Assembly (NCBI GenBank): GCA_001929475.1
Contig: LXFE01000395.1
Span: 1 to 15,707, forward strand
DNA from: Neolecta irregularis DAH-3
Taxonomy: Eukaryota; Ascomycota; Neolectomycetes; Neolectales; Neolectaceae
Reading direction: 5' to 3'
DNA length: 15,707 nt
A program made the position numbers and the translations under genes. This document shows, in pieces, positions 8,840-15,707 of the stretch (positions are counted from its first letter, which is position 1; the number at the start of each line of letters is the position of its first letter). The notes beneath the pieces are model-generated. The model saw only the letters and a list, made by a program, of their open reading frames with translations. It did not search any database and had not been told where the DNA came from.

Positions 8840-11060
8840 ATGCCGTCGACCGCCAAGAGGCTTGCTCAGGTCGCCTCCCATATCTCCAATGCACAAACTT
8901 TGGTTTCAAACAACAATATAACGTACCACGATTTGAACCCTACTGTTTTCCTACCACGGGCAGCGGCCATAGAGCCCAAGGCCCCAGCGATTGTCCATAA
9001 ATCCTCTACGGGTCGAGATATCCGTCGTACATATCAAGAGTTTGCCGATCGTGCAAGAGGACTAGCTTATTTCATTAAACTCAAATGCGGCAATGGGAAT
9101 ATAGGTATTCTAGCACCCAACACACCGTTGCCTCTTGAAGTATTCTTTGCGCAAGTCTTGAATCGAATCAAACACTGATCGATAGCGCCCCTGCCGCTGG
9201 CCGTGTGTTTGTCGCGGTCAATACACGACTGAAGCAGGAAGGTTGGTTGGTCTTGTCACCGCACTACCTGCTGACATGAAGAGGTTCAATACATTTTCAG
9301 TCACTCTTCATGTGATGTGATCTTTGCAGACCATGAATACATTCATTTATTGGAAGGATTCAACTGCTCAAGGATAATTCAAGATATTGATGATGATGGG
9401 GTTAAGGGTGATTACGAAGCTGCGATACTTGAAGGCCTATCGCTCGATAAAGGTCGCGGATGGGATGGCCTTGATATAGACACAGTGCACGAAAATGACA
9501 CATTTACCGTATAACGACTCTCAACCAGCCCGAATTGATGAAATAGATCGCCTATACATCTGGAACAACATCAACCCCGAAAGTTGTGACCCTGTTATGG
9601 ATGTGTTGACATATCAGGGTGTCGAATGTACCTTAAGAGGGACATACCTTGCAGCAATGTCTAATGTAATCGAAAGCGGTCTAAATTTTGCAGATCCTCA
9701 AAATCACGGTTGCCGGTATCTGTGGATTTTACCCTTGTTCCATGGTTAGTTCTTGAAAAACCCCCAAACTCACACTGTAGCTGTGGGTTGGACTTTTCCC
9801 TGGAGTGTTGTTTCTGTTCGAGGCTGTAATTTTTGCCTGCGAAACGTTGATTATGATGAGGTTTGGAGGCTCTTGCGCGAGGAGAACATCACCCATTTCA
9901 ACGCGGGTACAGGGACAATACGCAATAACTAAACATAGCACCTACTGTGAATACCATGTTGGTACATCATCCAAAAGCTCAGAAATTGCCTCGCCAAGTT
10001 CAAGTTACAGTTGCAGGTGATTGATTCTTTTTGAAAAAGTTAACATTAGCTTCACCGCCAAGTGCAAGTTTGTTTAAAGCAATGACGGATTTGAATCTGA
10101 TGCCAGTCCACGTCTATGGGTAATTCTTTTATATTAGATTACAAGCTGATAAATAGCCTCACTGAAACCTATGGGTGACACATGGATGAAGATCGCATTG
10201 ACCAGCAGGCCATGTACCAAGGGCTATTTCATGCCTGAATGGTTGAATCTTGACAAAAAGGAGATGTACCAAAAGATGGCGCGCCAGGGTCATGGATACA
10301 TTCTCGCAAAACAACATCGAATTATCAAGGAAAAGCTTGTGAAAGACGAGAATGGCCATTTAGTTCTCGTTGACGTCCAAAAAAATGGTACTGAAATCGG
10401 CGAGGTAGTTTTTAAAGGTTCAATAGCTGTACCTATTTGATTGACCTGATAGGCAATATCTTAATGAAGGGATACTTTAAAGATCCGGTGGCGACTGCTA
10501 AAGCATTTGAAGGAGTTCGTCTCCGGTTGTATGACTTGAATATTGAATATTTAGGGCTGGTTTCATACGGGTGATCTTGCTGGTACGACTTGTATTTGAA
10601 TAACGGTAACGCGTAGTTTGGCATTCTGACGGCTCTATCGAGATCCAGGATAGGAGCAAAGATATCATTATTTCTGGAGGCGAGAATATCTCGACGATCG
10701 ACGTGGAGTCTTGTATTCTGGGAAATCCTGCCGTTTTGGAATGTGCTGTGGTTGCCATACGTGACGACAAGTGGGGAGAACGGCCAAAAGCCTACGTTAC
10801 GTATGGTTTGATCGTCATTTATAATCTAAGGCGCAGACTGAGAGATACCGCCAAGGGAAAAGTCGCTGGAGAGGATATCATTGTCTGGACGAAGAGCCGA
10901 ATTGCTGGATTCAAGATTCCCCGCGAGGTAGAAATAGTTGATGAGCTTCCCAAGGTACCTGATTCCTCTCTGGTTTTGTTCATATCGATAGACCTCGACG
11001 GGCAAAGTCAAGAAGCATGTTTTGAGGGTGCTTGCTCGAAAGGGGATGTCGGGCAATTAA
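8840..11060 (+). CDS. AMP-forming acyl-CoA synthetase (ANL superfamily), 15 exons
   Basis: Activates a carboxylic acid with ATP and CoA; chain-length preference cannot be read. Exons: 8840-9150, 9186-9241, 9282-9508, 9547-9582, 9618-9744, 9781-9906, 9939-10016, 10050-10119, 10157-10174, 10209-10417, 10453-10514, 10555-10582, 10617-10800, 10837-10954, 10992-11060; 1719 nt, 572 aa, usual length. Introns are 32-40 nt. Motifs: P-loop YTSGTTSTPKG (~201-211), PLFHAVGWTFPW, THFNAAPTVNT, GLTETYG (~344-350), GWFHTGDLA (441-449), DRSKDIIISGGENIS (~461-475), catalytic Lys555 in TSTGKVKK. The C-terminus GMSGN has no PTS1. Intron 1 is GC-AG (GCAAGT donor). Intron 2 ends in AAG (9281), or GAG with another donor at 9250. 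Intron 13 could end at 10830 instead of 10836. Unspliced, it mimics a pseudogene, but every junction restores frame and family consensus. Confidence 0.9.
9151..9185 (+). other. GC-AG intron (intron 1 of the acyl-CoA synthetase)
   Basis: Donor GCAAGT, acceptor GATAG, 35 nt. Joining GC to C at 9186 gives EVFFAAPAAGRVFVAVNTRL, which continues the family's alanine-rich stretch. The nearest GT donor (GTATTC at 9140) gives the wrong frame. Confidence 0.75.
10157..10174 (+). other. 18-nt internal micro-exon encoding LTETYG
   Basis: Flanked by introns of 37 nt (10120-10156) and 34 nt (10175-10208). Skipping it would keep the frame but delete most of the conserved GLTETYG adenylation motif. Confidence 0.82.
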
Positions 11061-11250
11061 ACATGGTTTTATTTATTCATTGAATATATCTGGACTTGAC
11101 CATATTTGTAGTATTTGTATGCCATTCTGGATGTTTTAGAGTGATGCGATATATTGCGGGTTGATGGAGGCACCCACGAGACCGGGTTGCTATCTTCCCT
11201 AGGACCCCATAAACACCAACATTGGTAGCCAGGCTATCTTTGATCTATCC
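11061..11250. other. Intergenic region between the acyl-CoA synthetase gene and grr1
   Basis: 190 bp, holding the 3' end of one gene and the presumed promoter of the next. No distinct motif stands out. Confidence 0.5.
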
Positions 11251-13042
11251 ATGTTTAGCCGCGGAAGCTCGAAGAGAATCCAGAATCTACTCCCTGGGCC
11301 TAAGCGGCTTGTTGTTGCGAATAACGATATGTCTGAACCTGGCGATACTTCCAGTTGCCAAAAGCCTTTATCGTTTCGGGATGCTCGTCGGCCGAGGACC
11401 GTGGATCTGTTGGAAGATCACGAACCAGTCTCGTTTGCGGCGATGCTTCCTTCAGAGATTCTGCTATCGATTTTCAAATTCTGTACTTCACCGGCAGACC
11501 TGCGAGCCTGTTTGCTTGTATGCAAAACATGGTGTCGCTGTAGTGTGGATTTACTCTGGCTTCGTCCGTTTCTTTACAAAACAGAATCTCTAAATCGTAT
11601 AATAGAGACGTTGGATTCCAATTCTACTCTCTTTCCCTACGCATCTATGATCAAACGGCTCAACTTGACGATACTTGCCGAATATCTCAAAGATACCCAT
11701 CTTGAATCGCTCTCGAAATGCAACCGTCTTGAGCGGCTCACGCTGGCTGGATGCAAACAAATCTCTACTGGTCCTCTGTGCAGGATACTGTTGAACAATC
11801 AACGTCTCTTGGCATTGGACATTACTGGCCTCGAGTCAATCACGGACGATGTATTGCACATGATTTCCGAGTCGTGTCAGGAGATTCAAGGGTTAAATGC
11901 TACAAACTGCAAGCTGCTTCAAAATGGAGCGGTTTCTTCGGTGGCATTGAACTGTGGGCAGTTGCGCCGGGTATATGCCTTGAGAAAAGTGTTCTTATGT
12001 TAGGTCAAGTTTAGCGGATGCGAGCTCCTGACGGACGAAGCCGTCGGAGCGGTGGTTGTGCACTGTCCTCAGCTGCTGGAAATTGATCTCAACAACTGTT
12101 CCAAGATTACAGATATGTCTGTTGGTTCGATACTGGAGAATCTTTCCTCGCTGCGCGAAGTGCGGCTTGCGTTTTGCACGCTGATCAGCGATACGCCGTT
12201 TTATACGATGCAAGCGGAATCTTATGACCAGCTGCGGATTCTTGACCTGACATCGTGTGTTCGAATTACCGACGACAGTATTCAAAACATTGTGCATGCA
12301 GCTCCCAAACTACGAAACCTGGCATTGGCAAAATGCAGCAACATTACGGACCGGGGGATTAAATATATCACCAAGCTTGGCAAGAACTTGCACTATTTGC
12401 ACCTTGGGCACTGCAGCGCCGTTACGGACCGCAGCATCAGCTTGTTGGCCAAGACATGCAGCCGGCTGCGATACATTGATCTTGCGTGCTGCACGCAGAT
12501 CACGGACAACAGTGTGATTGAGCTGTCGTACCTGCCCAAGCTGCGGCGGATCGGGCTGGTCAAGTGTGCTAACATTACTGATTTTGCGATTCTGTCGCTG
12601 GTGCGGAACAAGCCGTTTGAGGAGAGTGCGCTTGAGCGCGTGCACTTGTCGTACTGCATCAACCTGACGCTGACGGTATGCATTTGGAGGAAGGGGGTTT
12701 ACGGACTAGTCGATCCACCAGCTGGTGAATGCGTGCAAGCGGCTGACGCACCTCAGTCTGACGGGCGTGCCTGCGTTTATGCGGCCCGAGATTACGCGGC
12801 ACTGCCGGCAGCCCCCGCCGGACTTTAATGCGCACCAGGCGGCGGTATTGTGAGTGTTCTGTGCGTGTTTCAGTGCTGAGCGGCGCAGCTGTGTGTTCAG
12901 CGGGGCGGGAGTCGGGCAGCTGCGCCACGAGCTGAACGAGCGGTATGCGGGGCCGCGGGGGCGAGCGGTGCCGCGGCCGCCGGGGTCGTCTAATGCGGGG
13001 GAGGATGTAGATATGGACGGGCAGTCTGGATCGGAGGACTAG
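11251..13042 (+). CDS. grr1: Grr1-like F-box/LRR substrate adaptor of an SCF ubiquitin ligase
   Basis: Four exons: 11251-11970, 12004-12675, 12710-12849 and 12889-13042 (stop TAG), with introns of 33, 34 and 39 nt; 1686 nt, 561 aa. An F-box (~65-107, LPSEILLSIFKFCTSPADLR) binds Skp1. It is followed by about ten cysteine-containing LRRs of the xITDxx type (SITDD, LLTDEA, KITDMS, RITDDS, NITDRG, AVTDRS, QITDNS, NITDF) and the Grr1-specific end CRQPPPDF...HQAAVFCVFSGAG, then an acidic tail. Grr1 targets G1 cyclins and nutrient-signalling regulators for degradation. Exon 4 joins at 12889 because this restores FCVFSGAG; an acceptor at 12873 would give a 24-nt intron. GC content rises sharply in the second half, with mostly G-ending codons. 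Confidence 0.93.
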
Positions 13043-13132
13043 GACAGTGTACACATTGAAATACAAGGGCGTTTGCAGGCGAATACAACGGGTGTATATG
13101 CGGCGGAGGGTTGGCGGGGGGCGGTATGGCGG

Positions 13133-13138
13133 TATAAA
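13133..13138 (+). promoter_or_regulatory. TATA box candidate for mot1
   Basis: TATAAA in an otherwise G-rich 170-bp spacer between grr1 and mot1, 75 bp upstream of the mot1 ATG. The position suits a core promoter. The surrounding G runs (GGGGGG near 13116 and 13149) could also form quadruplexes. Confidence 0.5.
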
Positions 13139-13192
13139 GGCGGCGGCGGGGGGCGCACACTCTCCGGGACCAGCCCACCGCACGCACGCACG

Positions 13193-13216
13193 ATGACGAT
13201 GGGCCTAGCAGCATGA
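13193..13216 (+). other. Upstream ORF overlapping the mot1 start (ATGA overlap)
   Basis: ATG 13193, product MTMGLAA, stop TGA 13214-13216. The stop shares bases with the main ATG at 13213. It would be in the leader if transcription starts soon after the TATA box. A second in-frame ATG of mot1 at 13225 (MSRLDRL) may be used instead. Confidence 0.45.
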
Positions 13217-15707
13217 GCGCGGGCATGTCGCGACTGGACCGGCTGGTGCAGCTGCTGGAGACGGGATCGACGCAGGTGGTGCGCGAGACGGCGGGGCGGC
13301 AGCTGGCAGACGTGCTGCGCGCGCACCCGCACGAGCTGCACGGGCTGCTGCGGCGCGTGGGGCCGTTTCTGCGGGCGGGCCGCTGGGAGACGCGCAGTGC
13401 GGCGGCGGTCGCGCTGGGGCAGATTGCAGCGCTGGTGCCGTGCTGGACGGGTGCCGGGCCTGCGCTGGAACCGCCAGGTATTGTCCCCCGGTGCGTGGGT
13501 GCTACTACTTAGGTTGCGACTCTACGCCTTCGGGTACCGCTGCGCCTTCGGGTGCCGGTTGCGACTCTGCGCGGTCGGGCACAGGTCCTGCCGGCGCAGA
13601 ACTGCTCGCGCTGGGCGCCTTCGACATCGCCGCCGTGCTCCGCCACGGGCGCAAGCTGGTCGGCAGCGCGGGCAAGGAATACGCGGTGCACCTCGAAGAC
13701 CTGTCGCCGGGCGAGCGCCTGCTCCACCAGAAGCACAGCCTCAAGGCCCGCCTGGGCCTCGGCGGCGAGTTTATGGAAGACGGTTGTGTTCCCCGGCCTG
13801 CCGCGCTGACTGCTGACTGCTGCAGACGAGCTGGTTACAGCCGCCGACCTGATCGCGCCGCACAGCAGCAGCTCGCCCCTCGACAGCTCCCTGCCGCCCG
13901 ATGCTGCAGTGCCGCCCGCCCCGCAGCCGCAGAATATCCCGCAGGCGCTCGGGGCCCGCCCGCACAGCACAACAACGCAGATTATCCCACAGGGCCTCAG
14001 TGCCCGCCAGCGCAACATGATGAAGCGCAAGGCAAAGCTCGATGCCCGCGCAGGACCCACAAAGTACGCCGGTTTGTTTGCCCTGCTCACCCCCAGACAC
14101 CGCGCGCTCGACCGCAAGCCCGACTCCGCGCTTGCACCGCCCAACTGCCCGGACACAGGCACCACCCCCGCGCCAGAGCGCTTCACCGCCACGCCCCAGC
14201 CGCAGTCCGCCCGCGTCGTCGTGGCGCAGCACCACCACCAACATCCGCCGCTTACCGCCGACACCGGCACCCGCTGGCCCTTTGAGGGCCTGCTCGACAT
14301 CCTCCTCGTCGACCTCTTTGACCCGCGGTGGGAGATCCGCCACGGCGCCGCCCTCGGCCTGCGGCAGCTCCTCCACAAACACGCCGACGGCGGCGGCCGC
14401 GTCCTCGGCTGCTCCGCGCTGCAAAACAGCCTGAACAACACCCGCTGGAAGCAGGACCTCGTCTGCCGCCTGTGCTGCCTCTTTGCGCTCGACCGCTTTG
14501 GCGACTACATCGCCGACACCGTCGTCGCGCCCATCCGCGAAAGCGCCGCGCAGGCCCTCGCGGCCCTCTTTGCGCACCTCGACCTGGCCTCGATCAGACT
14601 CACGTACAACGTCCTCGCGGCCCTGGCGCTGCAGCACGGCGGCGCGCCCAAGATCTGGGAAGCGTCCCACGGCGGCCTCCTCGGCCTCAAGTACCTCGTC
14701 GCCGTCCGCAGAGACATCGTCCTCGCCGACGACGCCCTCCTCGACGGCATCGTCCACGCGGTCGTCTCCGGGCTCGCAGACGGCGACGACGACGTGCGCT
14801 CGGTCAGCGCCGCCACGCTCGTCCCCGTCGCAGACGAATTCGTCCGGCAGCGGCCAGACGCTGTAGACGGCCTCATGGACGTCGTCTGGGAGTGTCTCGC
14901 GGAAATCAAAGACGATCTCAGCGCCAGCACAGGAACAGTCATGGACCTCCTCGCCAAGCTCTGCTCCTTTCCCCAGGTCTTGGACTCGATGCAGCTCAAG
15001 GCAGACCTCGACCCGCAGTATCCCCGTCCTGGTCTCCCCCCTCTCACCCCCTAGGTACTCCTTCCGCGCTCGAATCCCCCGCCTCTATCCCTTCCTCCGG
15101 CACACCATCGCCAGCGTTCGCTCTGCCGTCCTGCGCGCTCTCCTCACCTTTATCGACATGCGCGGCGACGCCTGGATCGACGGCAAAATTCTCCGCCTCA
15201 TCTACCAAAATATCCTCCTCGAAACAAACGACGTATAATTCTCCCCCTGCTCTCCCTAACTCGCAGAATATCTCAGAATTGTCTCTCGAGGTCTGGTCCG
15301 CCCTCGTCCGATCAAGCAGCCAAAACTCTTCCCCGCGTTTCCTACAAGCATTAATGCCCCATATAGAGCCTCTATTCACTCTACTCCTCACACAAATCAG
15401 TGGTCCCAGGACTCCAGAGCCTCTCGATGCAACCCTCCTACTCCGCCCAACCGGCCAAGTCTACCAAATACCTAAACCCTTCAGCCTCCAATCACCCTCT
15501 TCAGAACCTCCCAAAAAACGTCGGAAAAATACAAAAATAGATTTAGCTCCCCATACGCACAACATCGATGCTCCAATGATCCATGGTGATATCGAACTCG
15601 TGGGCCTCGGAGCCGTATTGAGAGCACGGATTTCAGCTGCGATTGCCATGGGCCGCGCCATTGCAATGTTTCCCGAACCAGACGCGTTTAGAATTTTCGA
15701 AAATTTC
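13213..15707 (+). CDS. mot1: Mot1/BTAF1, TBP-removing Snf2-family ATPase, N-terminal part (3' partial)
   Basis: Exons in the window: 13213-13477, 13513-13782, 13826-15017, 15055-15232 and 15267 to the edge, with introns of 35, 43, 37 and 34 nt; 782 residues visible of a protein usually near 1,900. The start MSAGMSRLDRLVQLLETGST matches Mot1; 13225 is an alternative start. Recognisable parts are the N-terminal HEAT repeat (WETRSAAAVALGQI), FDIAAVLRHGRKLVGSAGKE, LSARQRNMMKRKAK, WPFEGLLDILLVDLFDPRWE, LALDRFGDYIADTVVAPIRE, HGGLLGLKYLVAVR, LSASTGTVMDLLAKL and RIPRLYPFLRHTIASVRSAV, all in family order. A basic cluster PPKKRRKNTK (~716-725) may be a nuclear localisation signal. Mot1 HEAT repeats grip TBP and the C-terminal ATPase (outside the window) strips it from DNA. 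Intron 4 has a canonical CTAAC branch site. The first three exons are extremely GC-rich; exon 5 is not. Confidence 0.94.

Noticed and set aside
8928-8941. tRNA B-box-like string on the minus strand (GGTTCAAATCG)
   Set aside because: It lies in the YHDLNPT coding segment of the synthetase and no tRNA fold surrounds it.
8840-11060. Acyl-CoA synthetase as a frameshifted pseudogene
   Set aside because: Each apparent frameshift or stop coincides with a 32-40 nt stretch bounded by splice-like motifs, and removing them restores the full family consensus.
12850-12873. 24-nt intron in grr1 with acceptor TTTCAG
   Set aside because: Frame-compatible, but the 39-nt alternative ending at 12888 restores the conserved FCVFSG motif and fits the other intron sizes.
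12659-13341. Minus-strand ORFs of 174 and 100 codons over the grr1-mot1 junction
   Set aside because: Antisense shadows of GC-rich sequence; the plus strand has clear family matches.
14065-14096. Extra intron in mot1 exon 3 (GTTTGT...CCCCAG)
   Set aside because: It would be only about 25 nt and its removal breaks the reading frame that is otherwise open and family-like downstream.
13509-14757. Long minus-strand ORFs of about 310 and 328 codons
   Set aside because: They lie antisense to mot1 exons 2-3 in very GC-rich DNA where stops are rare, have biased Arg/Ala/Gly composition and match no family.

Overview
This window looks like an ordinary nuclear chromosome segment of an ascomycete fungus. 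The genes are broken by many very short GT-AG introns. Most of the 31 complete introns I resolved in recognised genes are 32-45 nt; the longest is 61 nt. The gene set (Ark1/Prk1-type kinase, Stm1-like ribosome factor, Pal1, Grr1, Mot1) is ascomycete-like. Such short introns suggest Taphrinomycotina or a similar early-branching lineage, but that placement is an inference I cannot test here.

Layout from left to right: (1) the last exon of an Ark1/Prk1 actin-regulating kinase (+). (2) A convergent intergenic stretch with six 19-bp tandem repeats. (3) A four-exon nitronate monooxygenase (-) ending in the peroxisomal signal SKL. (4) A gene-poor stretch of about 2.6 kb holding a pyrimidine-rich minisatellite with quadruplex potential, an unrecognised four-exon candidate gene (-), and a weak solo-LTR-like segment. 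(5) An Stm1/HABP4-type ribosome-binding protein (+, 5 exons). (6) A 40-bp AT-rich minisatellite. (7) Pal1 (+, 4 exons). (8) An AMP-forming acyl-CoA synthetase (+, 15 exons) that looks like a frameshifted pseudogene until its 14 tiny introns are removed. (9) The SCF F-box/LRR protein Grr1 (+, 4 exons). (10) The N-terminal part of the TBP-displacing ATPase Mot1 (+, 5 exons so far, running off the right edge).

The genes do not form one pathway. There are loose themes: Ark1/Prk1 and Pal1 both act at cortical actin and endocytic patches, and the monooxygenase and acyl-CoA synthetase are both metabolic enzymes. The most notable signals are the intron architecture (an 18-nt internal exon, a 19-nt internal exon, a GC-AG intron, a non-YAG acceptor), an upstream ORF whose stop overlaps the Mot1 start, a switch in synonymous codon style inside the Grr1-Mot1 GC-rich block, and the unrecognised gene near 3.8-4.7 kb. 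I found no defence system, biosynthetic cluster, CRISPR array or intact transposon. All exon models come from reading frame, splice motifs and remembered family consensus; no alignment or transcript data was available.
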